Source: Bifidobacterium moukalabense DSM 27321 | Lineage (GTDB): Bacteria > Actinomycetota > Actinomycetes > Actinomycetales > Bifidobacteriaceae | DNA: 64,000 nt | Direction of reading: 5' to 3' | Assembly (NCBI RefSeq): GCF_000522505.1 | Contig: NZ_AZMV01000001.1 | Location: 310,001 to 374,000 of the forward strand | Part shown: positions 44,602 to 54,057 of the stretch, one piece after another | How the letters are laid out: every line of letters begins with the position of its first letter | How positions within the stretch are numbered: the stretch's first letter is position 1 | Position numbers and translations under genes: made by a program | Notes under the pieces: generated by a model | Databases searched by the model: none | Told to the model about the DNA's origin: nothing | The model's input: only the letters and a program-made list of their open reading frames with translations

Positions 44602-47600
44602 ATGAAGAGAAGGAGAGCGACCGCTGCGCTTATTGGTGCAACGGTGTCTCTAGTGATGTGCATGCCTACCGGAGCGTTCGCTCAGGATGCGCAATCGAAC
44701 AACGATGATATCCATACCAGCACTCAGCTGCGCGCCGAGGCGGCCGAACAGAGCGCCGGCCAGGAACAGCGGCTGCTGGAGGAATCCACACAGAACGAAT
44801 CCGACATCGCTCCACTTGCGGAGGATTCCTCGTATCCGGCTCCATGGAACAACGGAACGGATACCGGGGTCAAGGATCAGCCGGCACAGGTGGCGGGCGT
44901 CTCCTCCATGCAGGACGATACCGTGCGCGGCGTGAACCTTACCTCGTATCAGGTCATGAAAACCGCGCGAACCGCCAAGAACGGCTATGCCTTCAAGGAT
45001 TTCGACGGCAATGATCTGGACGACAACGCTATGATGCAGCTGCTGAAATCCTCCGGAATCAACTATGTGCTGCTGAAGGTCGCGGTGAATCCCGCAGACG
45101 GCAACGGCAACACGTACGGTGGCGGCAATCCGACACTCGATAATGCCATCGCCACCGCCAAAGTGGCCCAGGCCAACGGTCTGAAGGTCAACATCCAGTT
45201 CCTGTACTCCGATTTCTACACGTCGAAAACCGTGCAGAAGCTACCGAAGGGCTGGCCTACGGATCTGACCAAGCTGACCGATCAGGTGAGCGGCTATACC
45301 GCCGACTCCCTTTCCAAGCTCAAGACCGCAGGCGTAACGCCGGACATGGTGACCATCGGTAGTGAGATCAGCTCGCCGTACTACAAGGACAGCAAGAACA
45401 AGAAGGATCTGCAGGGCGGTTTTCTGGGTCAGGATGACTGGAAGCCCATGGCCCAGCTGATCAGCGCCGCCGGCAAGGCGATTCGCGCCAACGATGCCGG
45501 CACCAGGATCGCGGTCGGATGCTCGTCGGTGGACCAGACGCTGACCACCACGTACGTCGACATGCTCAAGTACTACAAGGTCGACTACGACGTGATCGGC
45601 ACCAAGGTCTATGCGGCGTATGACGATCTGAACAGCCTGGCACAATCCCGCCGGATGATTTCCGAAGAATACGGCAAATCCATGGCGGTGCTTGACGTGC
45701 TGTATCCATTCACCGAATATGACAGCGATGGGCAAGGCAACGCCAGCGGGGCCAGCGATCTCAAGCAGAACGGCAAGACGCTCAGCCCGCAAGGCCAGGC
45801 GGACTATATCCGCAGCCTGTACAAGGCCATGGTGTCCGCGAGGAACAATGCCAATGGCGCCGGCGTGTTCTACGGCGACGCCACTTGGATCGCGGTGAAG
45901 GGCGGCCTGTGGAACGCCGACGACAACTGGAACGCCGCCAACGAATACGGTACCGGTTGGGCCAGCAAGTATGCGTCCGGCTATGTCGACTATGCCGGCA
46001 ACGGCGGGGCCAGCCAGCAGGACGATGCGGCTTTGTTCGATGATCTGGGCCAGCCGTTGCAATCACTGAAGGTGTTCGGCCAGCTGACGGCGGCCAATCC
46101 GGCAGATGCCGATATGGTGCCGACCGCCGACGATCCGTACAAGACGGGTGCCGACACCGGTGCTTCCCAGCAGACCGCTTCGGTGGAGCAGGTGTCCACG
46201 GTGACCGAAGACACCATCCGTGGTGCCGATGTGTCCAGCTATGAGGCATTGTATAAGGCCGGCGTGCGGTTCAAGAACTTCAACGGGCAAGAGGAGCCGT
46301 TGTTCAAGATTCTGCATGACAACGGCGTGAACTGGGTGCGTCTGCGCCTGTTCAACGATCCGTATGATGAGAACGGCAATAGTTACGGCAGTGGCACCGA
46401 CGATCTTGACACCGTGACCCGTATGGCCAAGGAGGCCACGCAGTATGGCATGAAGGTGCTGCTCGACCTGCATTACAACGATTTCTATGCCTCTTCGTGG
46501 CGTACGCCGAAGGCATGGAAGGGCCACAATCTCAACCAGCTGAAGACCGACGTGCATGATTTCACCAAGAACGTGATGCAGACGATGGTGAACAACGGCG
46601 TGGATCTCGGCATGGTGCAGCTCGGCAATGAGTCGAACAGCGGCCTGTGCGGCGTGACGGTGAGCTACTGGGACAACGCCAAGGACCAGGAGTGGAAGAA
46701 CTTCGTGGATTTGATGAACGAAGGTTCCAAAGCCATTCGCCAGTATGCCCCGAAGGGCACCAAGGTGGCCGTGCACTTCATGTACACGGATTCGGGCTCG
46801 GCTGACTTCGCGCTGAACTACTTCAAGAAATACAAGCTGGACTACGACGTGTACGGCAGCACCTACTATCCGTTCTGGAGCTCCGGATCGGACGGTACCG
46901 ATGCCAACAAGGATCCGATGGGCGCGCTCATCAAGCTGGAGCAGGTCGTCACCGAAAAGTACAAGAAGGAATTCGCGGTCGTCGAATTCAGCTATCCGTT
47001 CACCGAGAACGATAGTGACGGCGGTCCGAACAATCTTTCCGGCCCGAATACCGACACCAACAAGAACAACAAATATCCGTATCAGGTGAGTGTGCAGGGG
47101 CAGGCCGACGTGATCCACGATACGTTGGAGACGGTCACCTCCGCCGACGGTGGCACGGGCCTTGGTCTCGGCGCCTTCTACTGGGAGCCGGCATGGCTCG
47201 CAGTGGTTCCCGGAACCAACCATTGGGCCATCAACAAGGCCTATGCCAACGATGCGGCCACTGGCTGGGCAAGCTCCTACGCCAAGAACAACGATCCGAG
47301 CAGTACCGAATACGATGCGTGGAGCGCTTCGGGTTGGGACAATCAGGCGGTGTTCGATGATCATGGCAATCCGCTGCAGTCGTTGAAGGCGTTCAAGGAG
47401 GTCGTCAGCACGACGGCGAATCCCGAAAAGAAGAACGGCTGGGTGATGGATGGCCGTGTGCGCCACTGGTACGACAACGGTCGTATGGCGCGTAGCCACG
47501 CATTCTATGACCCGGACAGCAACGCCTGGTACTGGGCCGATGCCGACGGCACCATCGCCTGCGATAAGGACGTGTTCATTCCGAAGGACGAATCCAACCG

Positions 47601-48078
47601 TTCCAAGGGCGGCAAGTGGGTGCGTTTCGACGCAAACTCGCATATGGTCAAGGGCGAACAGTACTCCACCAAGGCCGGCCATGTCGGCTGGTACTACTTC
47701 GACCCGGTCACCGGTGAGATGGCCAAGGGCATGAAGTACTTGCCGTCCAATGGCGGCAAGTGGGTGTACTACGACTGGATCACCGGCATCATGGCCCACG
47801 GCGAGCAGTTCGTGAACTACGACAAGGCGCATACCGGCTGGTACCTGTTCGATAAGACCACCGGCGCGATGTACCACGGCGACACCTACATCCGCTCGAA
47901 CGGCGGCAAGTGGGTGCGTTACGACCCGGTGACCGGCATCATGGTGCACGGACTCGACCGCCGTAACGGCGCCTGGTATTACTTCGACCAGTACACCGGC
48001 AAGATGGCCCACGGTCGTGCCTGGGTTCCCGAATGGCATGCCTGGCATTATTTCGACAAGGTGACCGGTCGAGGGTGA
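44602..48078 (+). CDS. Secreted tandem GH53 endo-galactanase with cell-wall-binding repeats
   Basis: A 1158-residue secreted protein; the ATG at 44602 follows GAGGGG and opens a signal peptide. Two GH53 modules (about 108-490 and 540-935) are followed by CW-binding repeats (about 945-1158). Module 2 looks active: acid/base LGNESNSG (Glu677) and nucleophile VVEFSYPFT (Glu795), with LLDLHYNDFYASS. Module 1 is divergent: the acid/base motif reads IGSEISS (Glu255, Asn replaced by Ser) and the nucleophile position reads VLDVLYPFT (Asp365 instead of Glu). Module 1 may be a binding module or have altered activity. GH53 cuts beta-1,4-galactan. The gene ends at a terminator. Confidence 0.92.
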   Translation: MKRRRATAALIGATVSLVMCMPTGAFAQDAQSNNDDIHTSTQLRAEAAEQSAGQEQRLLEESTQNESDIAPLAEDSSYPAPWNNGTDTGVKDQPAQVAGVSSMQDDTVRGVNLTSYQVMKTARTAKNGYAFKDFDGNDLDDNAMMQLLKSSGINYVLLKVAVNPADGNGNTYGGGNPTLDNAIATAKVAQANGLKVNIQFLYSDFYTSKTVQKLPKGWPTDLTKLTDQVSGYTADSLSKLKTAGVTPDMVTIGSEISSPYYKDSKNKKDLQGGFLGQDDWKPMAQLISAAGKAIRANDAGTRIAVGCSSVDQTLTTTYVDMLKYYKVDYDVIGTKVYAAYDDLNSLAQSRRMISEEYGKSMAVLDVLYPFTEYDSDGQGNASGASDLKQNGKTLSPQGQADYIRSLYKAMVSARNNANGAGVFYGDATWIAVKGGLWNADDNWNAANEYGTGWASKYASGYVDYAGNGGASQQDDAALFDDLGQPLQSLKVFGQLTAANPADADMVPTADDPYKTGADTGASQQTASVEQVSTVTEDTIRGADVSSYEALYKAGVRFKNFNGQEEPLFKILHDNGVNWVRLRLFNDPYDENGNSYGSGTDDLDTVTRMAKEATQYGMKVLLDLHYNDFYASSWRTPKAWKGHNLNQLKTDVHDFTKNVMQTMVNNGVDLGMVQLGNESNSGLCGVTVSYWDNAKDQEWKNFVDLMNEGSKAIRQYAPKGTKVAVHFMYTDSGSADFALNYFKKYKLDYDVYGSTYYPFWSSGSDGTDANKDPMGALIKLEQVVTEKYKKEFAVVEFSYPFTENDSDGGPNNLSGPNTDTNKNNKYPYQVSVQGQADVIHDTLETVTSADGGTGLGLGAFYWEPAWLAVVPGTNHWAINKAYANDAATGWASSYAKNNDPSSTEYDAWSASGWDNQAVFDDHGNPLQSLKAFKEVVSTTANPEKKNGWVMDGRVRHWYDNGRMARSHAFYDPDSNAWYWADADGTIACDKDVFIPKDESNRSKGGKWVRFDANSHMVKGEQYSTKAGHVGWYYFDPVTGEMAKGMKYLPSNGGKWVYYDWITGIMAHGEQFVNYDKAHTGWYLFDKTTGAMYHGDTYIRSNGGKWVRYDPVTGIMVHGLDRRNGAWYYFDQYTGKMAHGRAWVPEWHAWHYFDKVTGRG
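47640..48050 (+). repeat. DNA repeat encoding CW-binding modules, copy A (inverted relative to 56950-57345)
   Basis: The 3' end of the GH53 gene is nearly identical in DNA to the opposite strand at 56950-57345. One uninterrupted match runs over GGCGGCAAGTGGGTGTACTA and continues through the ACTGGATCACCGGCATCATG segment. The two copies are in inverted orientation about 9 kb apart. Confidence 0.8.
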
Positions 48079-48096
48079 CGGGCGACTGCATATGGA

Positions 48097-48124
48097 GGGT
48101 GTGCGTTCTCAGGAGCGCACACCC
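48097..48124 (+). terminator. Terminator after the GH53 gene
   Basis: Nine-bp stem GGGTGTGCG / CGCACACCC with a ten-base loop, 18 bases after the stop; outer CATA/TATG can extend it. No T-run. Confidence 0.65.
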
Positions 48125-48162
48125 GTATGTGCTCTTCAGGGCCTACCAGTATCCTATGACGT

Positions 48163-50034
48163 ATGACTTCGATGAAATTCGCGAACATACTGTTGGAGAC
48201 GAATCCTCGTTCTGTCGCCTATCCGGCATTGTACTGCCGTTCTGACCAGCCGGTCGTTTTTGACGAACAGCTCGGCGAGTGGAAGATGTTTACCGCTGGA
48301 ACCTTTGATTTCAGCACATATTTCAACTCGCTATCCGTAATGAAGCTGAAGCGCTACACGCGTGCGACCGGCTTCACCCTACATCTCGAGCTCAAGGGTG
48401 CCGCATGCGAGGTGCAGCAGACCATGGGCGACGCCTTTGCCCACGATCCTATTCCGGTTGAAGGCGTCTCCTACAAGCAGGAAGCGTCGGATGAATGGCG
48501 TACCGTCGACCTTCCGCTGAAGGTCTCCGATGGCATGATCATCATCGGCTTCCTCATCAAGACCGAGGGAACCGTCGCCATCCGCAACAGCTACTACGAG
48601 CTGGATATCGACGGCGAGCTCAACGATGTCGAACTCGTCCTGTCCACCACCACGTTCAAGAAGGAAGCGTTCATCGAACGCAATATCGGCTTGGTCAAGG
48701 ACCAGATCATCGGCTCCGATGACCCGATCGCCGAACATTTCCATATGTATGTGATGGATAACGGCCGTACCCTGGACGCCGACAAGCTCAGCGGCGACCG
48801 CGTCACGGTGGTGCCGAACGACAACGTCGGTGGCGCAGGTGGCTTTACCCGTGGCATGATCACCGCGATGGAACAGGATCCGAAGGCAACCAACATCCTG
48901 CTGATGGATGATGATGTCGCGGTATCGCCGGAAAGCATCAAGCGCACATACAATCTGCTTCGCATTCTCAAGGACGAGCATCGTGAAGACATGATCAGCG
49001 GCGCCATGCTGAACTATGAAATCGGCGAGGATCAGTGGGAAGACATCGGCAATATGACCCCACAGGGCACTTTCGCCGGCTGTAAGCCGGGTCTTCGACT
49101 GACCCTGTTCGAAGACCTGATCTACAACGAGATGTATACGCCGACCAAGTGGCAGAAGAACAACATGTACGCCGCCTGGTGGTACTGCTGCATCCCGATT
49201 TCCGTCATCGAGAAGAACGGTCTGCCGCTGCCGGTGTTCGTGCGTTGCGACGATGCCGAGTACGGCATTCGCTGCAAGACCGGTTTCATCACCATGAACA
49301 GCCTGTGCGTATGGCACATGTCGTTCTTCGAACGGTACAACGCCGCCGTGGAGCGCTACCAGACCACCCGCAACACCATGATCGCCCAGGCGACGTGCGG
49401 CATGGCCCCTGACGCCGATTTCATGCGCGAGCTGCATAACAATATTCGTTTGGAGCTCAAGAAATTCGGTTACGAGAACGCGGAGTTGTGCCTGGACGCT
49501 TTCGAGGACTTCCTGAAGGGACCGGCGTTCATCAGGAAACCTGGCCAGTCCGAACAGAGCTTCATGGCCGCGAATCGCAACAAGGAGCAGCTTGTCGACT
49601 TCGCGACCCTTCAGCAGCAGGCCGACAGGGATCCGGAGCTGTCCGGCTTCCGCGTCGAAGACGTCGACCGTCAGCTGATTGACGGCGATAAGCCGCGCAG
49701 TCTGCAGGAACGTCTGGAAGACCTGATTACCGACAACAACCAGCGCTACCTCAAGAAGAACGGTTCCGGATATGCCGTCATCCCGCTGCAGGGCTGGCTG
49801 TACCCGGCCGGTGCCATCCGCGGCAAACATAAATTGGTGGTTTTGGACTGGTACAACCGTAAGGGTGCCATCCGCACCAAGGACGTGAACCGCTATGCGC
49901 AGATCAAGAAGCGTTATGCGAGGGATCTTAAGTATTACAAGGCCAACATCGAACGTCTGCGTAAGGAATACGCCGATGCACGCGCCGAACTGACCTCGGT
50001 GGCGTATTGGAAGCATTACCTGAAGATGGACTGA
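48163..50034 (+). CDS. GlfT2-like galactofuranosyltransferase (GT2)
   Basis: A 623-residue cytosolic glycosyltransferase with the layout of mycobacterial GlfT2. A beta-rich N-terminal domain (1-165) is followed by a GT-A core with PNDNVGGAGGFTRGM (about 218-232) and the metal-binding LLMDDDVA (Asp249-251). Next come VRCDDAEYG (Asp363-364) and a His motif VWHMSFFERYN, then a helical C-terminal domain. GlfT2-type enzymes polymerise galactofuranose from UDP-Galf. No UDP-galactopyranose mutase gene is in the window. No Shine-Dalgarno: TATCCT (48150-48155) ends seven bases before the ATG, consistent with a leaderless mRNA. Confidence 0.85.
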   Translation: MTSMKFANILLETNPRSVAYPALYCRSDQPVVFDEQLGEWKMFTAGTFDFSTYFNSLSVMKLKRYTRATGFTLHLELKGAACEVQQTMGDAFAHDPIPVEGVSYKQEASDEWRTVDLPLKVSDGMIIIGFLIKTEGTVAIRNSYYELDIDGELNDVELVLSTTTFKKEAFIERNIGLVKDQIIGSDDPIAEHFHMYVMDNGRTLDADKLSGDRVTVVPNDNVGGAGGFTRGMITAMEQDPKATNILLMDDDVAVSPESIKRTYNLLRILKDEHREDMISGAMLNYEIGEDQWEDIGNMTPQGTFAGCKPGLRLTLFEDLIYNEMYTPTKWQKNNMYAAWWYCCIPISVIEKNGLPLPVFVRCDDAEYGIRCKTGFITMNSLCVWHMSFFERYNAAVERYQTTRNTMIAQATCGMAPDADFMRELHNNIRLELKKFGYENAELCLDAFEDFLKGPAFIRKPGQSEQSFMAANRNKEQLVDFATLQQQADRDPELSGFRVEDVDRQLIDGDKPRSLQERLEDLITDNNQRYLKKNGSGYAVIPLQGWLYPAGAIRGKHKLVVLDWYNRKGAIRTKDVNRYAQIKKRYARDLKYYKANIERLRKEYADARAELTSVAYWKHYLKMD

Positions 50035-50056
50035 TTCCGCAAGCTGTTGACGTGAG

Positions 50057-50097
50057 CCGCATGCATTTCGATAGGAGGTGCATGCGGTATTGTTTTT
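50057..50097 (+). terminator. Rho-independent terminator after the GlfT2-like gene
   Basis: Nine-bp stem CCGCATGCA / TGCATGCGG, 13-base loop, followed by TATTGTTTTT. Confidence 0.78.
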
Positions 50098-50130
50098 CCT
50101 TACCGGCCCTATGCAAAGTAAGGAACGATC

Positions 50131-51279
50131 ATGGCACCTGTAGCGAGGCGATTGCGCGAAAGACTCTTCTGGCCATCAGAGCGTTCCATGCAAAGGCTCA
50201 TGGATCGGGTCGATGATCTGGAGAAGGAGAACAGCCACCTCGACGAGGCGCTGAAGCGGCAGGAATCGATGCTGTGCGAACTTCGCGATGCCATGTACGG
50301 CATCCGCGGCCTGGGGGAAGACACCCGCAATCTGGCCGACACCGTGTACCGTACGCAGATCGCCGAAAAATCGAAGGCTGATATCCGATTCTGGGCGCAA
50401 TACCGCAGACCCGGCGAAACCAGCCTGGACGCACGCAAGCGTTTCTTTCTCGACCTGCCGAAAGCGGAAGGCGACATCGGCCTGCTGCAGGCCGCTCTGA
50501 GCAGGATGCTCAACGATTTTGCGGATATCTGCAACGCCAACGGCATCACCCGGTATTGGCTGGTCGGCGGCACGCTGCTCGGTGCGGTACGCCATCACGG
50601 CTTCATTCCGTGGGATGACGATCTTGACCTTGGCATCATGCGCGACGATCTGGACCGTCTTGAGCAGGCGCTCGCATCGAATCCGGATTATCAGGTCACC
50701 GTGGTCTGGGACCGCATCGTGCATTGCCGTCAGGTACGTTTCGCCCCGCGAGACCCCCGTATTCCGGGATTCGTGGACCTGTTCCCGTTCGATTGGGTCC
50801 GTGCGGCCGACCATGACACGTTCCTGAAGGTGCAGGAACACAGAAGGGCCGCCATCGAAGAGTCAGAAGCCGATGAACGGATTCGCGCGGCCTGGAACGA
50901 GAATGTGTACGTTCCCGCCGACTCGGAAGCCGGAACACTCATCTCGAAGGCGTTTGACGACCAGCTGGCCAGGATGCGCGGGGCCGGCGTGATCTGTTCC
51001 CGGCAGGAGGCGGCCGGCATCGTCCGCGCCTACGACAATATGGATCACCCCAGTGGATTCGAATGGATCAGCGCCATCGACGACATCTTCCCGCTGCCGC
51101 TGATGAACTTCGAAAACCGCGCGTATCCGGTTCCGGCGAACCACATGTATCTGCTGAACCATGCGTACGGCGACATCTTCTCCCTGCCAGACGATATCGG
51201 TCTGCATTTCGAGCATGTCGACCGCCATACCCTGGCGGAGGCGGATGCGAACACCATTCGCGAATACATCGAACGATGA
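50131..51279 (+). CDS. licD: LicD-family phosphotransferase
   Basis: A 382-residue enzyme. The N-terminal ~110 residues include a coiled coil (RLMDRVDDLEKENSHLDEAL). The LicD nucleotidyltransferase-like core has WLVGGTLLGAVRHHGFIPWD followed by DDLDLG (Asp162-164 and Asp166), the metal-binding catalytic site. The family transfers phosphocholine, phosphoribitol or similar groups from a CDP-activated donor to glycans; it also contains human fukutin and FKRP. The next gene encodes a CDP-alditol-type cytidylyltransferase, so a CDP-linked donor such as CDP-ribitol is more likely here than CDP-choline (inference). AAGTAAGGA precedes the ATG. Confidence 0.9.
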   Translation: MAPVARRLRERLFWPSERSMQRLMDRVDDLEKENSHLDEALKRQESMLCELRDAMYGIRGLGEDTRNLADTVYRTQIAEKSKADIRFWAQYRRPGETSLDARKRFFLDLPKAEGDIGLLQAALSRMLNDFADICNANGITRYWLVGGTLLGAVRHHGFIPWDDDLDLGIMRDDLDRLEQALASNPDYQVTVVWDRIVHCRQVRFAPRDPRIPGFVDLFPFDWVRAADHDTFLKVQEHRRAAIEESEADERIRAAWNENVYVPADSEAGTLISKAFDDQLARMRGAGVICSRQEAAGIVRAYDNMDHPSGFEWISAIDDIFPLPLMNFENRAYPVPANHMYLLNHAYGDIFSLPDDIGLHFEHVDRHTLAEADANTIREYIER

Positions 51280-51309
51280 ATTCCAATACGGATCGTCGAG
51301 AGGCATAGA

Positions 51310-52044
51310 GTGAACTCCATAAAGAACGTAGCGGTAGTGGTAGCGGGCGGTTCCGGAACCCGAATGGGCCAGGACATTCCGAAGCAGTTCATCAACGTGT
51401 TCGACAAACCCGTGCTCATCTACACGCTGGAAAGCTTCCAGCGCCACCCCGACGTCGACGCCATCGCAGTGGTGTGCATCGACGGCTGGCAGACCATGGT
51501 CGATGCCTACGCCAAACAGTTCAACATCGACAAGCTCAAGTGGATCATAACCGGCGGAGACAGCGTGCAGGAATCCATCCGCAACGGTGTCGAGCACCTG
51601 GAACATGAGCTCGATCCGGAAGACATCGTCATCATCCATGACGGCATCCGGCCGCTGATCGACGCCAATGTGCTCACCGATGTGATTCGCGTATGCGAGC
51701 GGTACGGCAACGCCGTGACCTCGCTACCATACAACGAGCAGATCTTCGTAATCAATCAGGATGACCCGTCAATCACCGTGCAGTATGTGCCGCGCGAACA
51801 GCTGCGCCGTGTCTCCACGCCGCAGGCATACCGCTACGGTAAGCTTCTTGCGGCCTATCGCAAGGCGTTCAAGGAGAACATCGGCATCCACGGTTCCAGC
51901 TACACCAACACCATGATGGTCGATCTCGGCGAAACCCTGCACTTCGCCAAAGGCTCGGACAAGAACATCAAACTCACCACCAAAGGCGATTTGGAACTGT
52001 TCAAGGCCTACATCACGGCGGATGAGGATACCTGGCTGAAATAA
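51310..52044 (+). CDS. IspD/TarI-family cytidylyltransferase
   Basis: A 244-residue CTP-dependent transferase. The signature VVVAGGSGTRMGQDIPKQFI, then DAIAVVCIDGWQ, IVIIHDGIRPLID, and RVSTPQAYRYGKL place it in the IspD/TarI family. Members make CDP-methylerythritol (isoprenoid pathway) or CDP-ribitol (teichoic acids, TarI; mammalian ISPD/CRPPA). Position between LicD and an SDR oxidoreductase in a wall-polymer operon favours the TarI-like role. GTG start at 51310, 30 bases after the licD stop. A dedicated ribulose-5-phosphate reductase of the TarJ type is not adjacent. Confidence 0.85.
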   Translation: MNSIKNVAVVVAGGSGTRMGQDIPKQFINVFDKPVLIYTLESFQRHPDVDAIAVVCIDGWQTMVDAYAKQFNIDKLKWIITGGDSVQESIRNGVEHLEHELDPEDIVIIHDGIRPLIDANVLTDVIRVCERYGNAVTSLPYNEQIFVINQDDPSITVQYVPREQLRRVSTPQAYRYGKLLAAYRKAFKENIGIHGSSYTNTMMVDLGETLHFAKGSDKNIKLTTKGDLELFKAYITADEDTWLK

Positions 52045-52064
52045 CATACCGAACGTCGAAAGGA

Positions 52065-53147
52065 ATGGCCTTGCCCGACCAGCGTCTGCAATCACGGCTC
52101 TACCAGGACGACCTGTCATATTATGCGGCCCTGCCCATCGACTGGTCCCGGTTGAACGGCAAGACCATCGCGATATCCGGTGCGACCGGCATGATCGGCA
52201 CCTTCCTCATCGACGTGCTGATGCGCAGGAATGCCGAGACGGATTTCCAGTGCGATGTCATCGCCATCGGGCGAAGCGCCGAACGCATTCGCGCTCGCTT
52301 CCCATATGCCGATGACGGGCATTTCCACGCCGTGCAGATGGATGTGTCCGTGCCGGGGGCCTGCCCCGATATGCCGGCCGATATCGTGGTGCATCTGGCC
52401 AGCACCACGCATCCCCGGGCCTATGCCACGGAACCGGTCGCCACCATTACGTCCAATGTCATCGGGCTGAAGAACCTGTTGGATTACGTGTGCCGGAGCG
52501 ATGCCGCGCATCGTGGCGACGGCATTGATTTCGTCTTCGCGTCGTCCGTGGAGGTCTACGGGCAGAACCGTGGCGATACGGAACGGTTCGATGAGCGCTA
52601 CTGCGGGTATATCGACGCCAACACGTTGCGTGCCGGATATCCGGAGGCCAAACGTTTGGGTGAATCGTTGTGCCAGGCCTACCGTGAACAGTACGGCGTG
52701 CGCCCGGTCATGCCCCGCATCGCGCGTACGTACGGTCCCACTTTGCACACGGATGACAGCAAGGCGCTGTCGCAGTTCATGCATAGGGGGTTGGCCGGTG
52801 AAGACATCATCCTGAAAAGCGAGGGCGCCCAGCGGTATTCCTACGCCTATGTGGGAGACACCGTGTCAGGTCTGCTGTACTGCATGGTCCAGGGCAAGGT
52901 GGGCGAGGCCTACAACATCGCCGATTCCGGGTCCGACTGCCGATTGCGTGATCTGGCCGCTTTGGTGGCCGAATGCTGCGGGGTCAAGGTTCGCTTCGAA
53001 CTTCCCGACGAAGTGGAGGCCAAAGGCTATTCCAAGGCGACGCTTGCGCTGATGGACGGCGGCAAACTGGCCGGTTTGGGCTGGAAGGCGAAGTATTCGA
53101 TCCGGCAGGGAATCGAACGTACTCTGCGTGCGATGCGTGGCATATGA
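52065..53147 (+). CDS. Extended SDR NAD-dependent epimerase/dehydratase
   Basis: A 360-residue extended short-chain dehydrogenase. It has the NAD(P) motif ISGATGMIGTFL, VVHLASTTHPRAYATEPV, FASSVEVYGQN (Ser site) and YPEAKRLGE, the catalytic YxxxK. The fold is that of nucleotide-sugar 4-epimerases, dehydratases and decarboxylases; the substrate cannot be read. In third place after LicD and the cytidylyltransferase it probably modifies the CDP-linked or nucleotide-sugar donor of this operon. AAAGGA abuts the ATG at 52065, so the TTG at 52071 may be the true start. Confidence 0.85.
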   Translation: MALPDQRLQSRLYQDDLSYYAALPIDWSRLNGKTIAISGATGMIGTFLIDVLMRRNAETDFQCDVIAIGRSAERIRARFPYADDGHFHAVQMDVSVPGACPDMPADIVVHLASTTHPRAYATEPVATITSNVIGLKNLLDYVCRSDAAHRGDGIDFVFASSVEVYGQNRGDTERFDERYCGYIDANTLRAGYPEAKRLGESLCQAYREQYGVRPVMPRIARTYGPTLHTDDSKALSQFMHRGLAGEDIILKSEGAQRYSYAYVGDTVSGLLYCMVQGKVGEAYNIADSGSDCRLRDLAALVAECCGVKVRFELPDEVEAKGYSKATLALMDGGKLAGLGWKAKYSIRQGIERTLRAMRGI

Positions 53148-53220
53148 CGTTGTAATGAAATGCGGGGCATTCTCCAACGTACAATGTCGCTTAAGAACGG
53201 GCACTGGTAGGATACAACTT

Positions 53221-54057
53221 GTGAAACAGCTGGTGACGAATATTCGAGACAGGTACGGTTATGCGTGGACCGTGCTGCAGGGTCTGGTCAAGACCGACTT
53301 CAAGCTCCGCTATCAGGGGTCGTTCCTCGGCATCGCATGGTCGGTGCTCAAGCCGTTGATGATGTTCTGCGTGATGTACGTGGTGTTCGGTAAGTTCCTG
53401 CGCATGTCGGACGGCACGCCGACCTACCCGGTGGTGCTGCTGCTGGGCATCAGCTCCTGGCAGTTCGTTACCGAATCGACCAATATCGGTCTGCGTTCGG
53501 TCGTGGACCGCGGCGATCTGCTGCGCAAGATCCATTTCCCGAATTACATCGTGGTGGTGTCCGCCACCATCGGCGCCCTGATCAGCTTCGCCATCAACCT
53601 GGTGGTCGTGCTGATCTTCGCACTCGTGGCCCGTGTGCAGTTCACCTGGCGTGTGGTGCTGTTGCCGCTGAATATCGTGGAACTGTATGCCATCACCTTG
53701 GCGCTGACCCTGCTGATGGCGACCATGTATGTGTATTTCCGCGATATCGCCCATATTTGGGAAGTGTTGCAGCAGCTGGTGTTCTACGGCATGCCTATCA
53801 TCTATCCGCTCACCTATGTGACCAATCGGGGCGGAGTGCTTGCCGATCTGGCCCGTTTGGAGCTGCTGAACCCGTTCGCGCAGACGATTCAGGATATTCG
53901 CCATAATTTCATCGCCCCCGAAACCCAGCCGACCATCTGGAATCAGTTCAGCAATTGGGGCATTCGTCTGTTCCCGCTGGTCTTTACCGTTGTGCTGCTG
54001 TGGCTCGGTGTCTATCTGTTCCGCCGCAACAGCCGCAAGTTCGCGGAGGTCATGTGA
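53221..54057 (+). CDS. ABC-2 polysaccharide exporter permease (TagG/Wzm-like)
   Basis: A 278-residue permease with six membrane segments. It has TDFKLRYQGSFLGIAWSVLK at the N-terminus, the interface helix typical of polysaccharide exporters, and YFRDIAHIWEVLQQLVFYGM later. With the following ATPase it forms a teichoic-acid/O-antigen-type exporter of lipid-linked polymers. The GTG at 53221 is preferred to the ATG at 53128, whose extension is not membrane-protein-like. TAGGAT (53208-53213) lies seven bases before the GTG and no Shine-Dalgarno is visible. The stop overlaps the ATPase start by one base. Confidence 0.9.
   Translation: MKQLVTNIRDRYGYAWTVLQGLVKTDFKLRYQGSFLGIAWSVLKPLMMFCVMYVVFGKFLRMSDGTPTYPVVLLLGISSWQFVTESTNIGLRSVVDRGDLLRKIHFPNYIVVVSATIGALISFAINLVVVLIFALVARVQFTWRVVLLPLNIVELYAITLALTLLMATMYVYFRDIAHIWEVLQQLVFYGMPIIYPLTYVTNRGGVLADLARLELLNPFAQTIQDIRHNFIAPETQPTIWNQFSNWGIRLFPLVFTVVLLWLGVYLFRRNSRKFAEVM

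Noticed and set aside
46063..48048. 661-codon open frame on the minus strand across the GH53 gene
   Set aside because: It mirrors the third-base G/C bias of the real plus-strand gene, has no ribosome site and its product shows no family features, whereas the plus strand has clear GH53 and repeat motifs.
48379..50016. 545-codon minus-strand open frame opposite the GlfT2-like gene
   Set aside because: Antisense shadow without start signals; the plus-strand product has the DDD and WH motifs of GlfT2.
51310..52044. Assigning the cytidylyltransferase firmly as IspD of isoprenoid synthesis
   Set aside because: Motifs fit both IspD and TarI; the operon with LicD, SDR and a polysaccharide exporter argues for the wall-polymer role, so it is left as IspD/TarI family.
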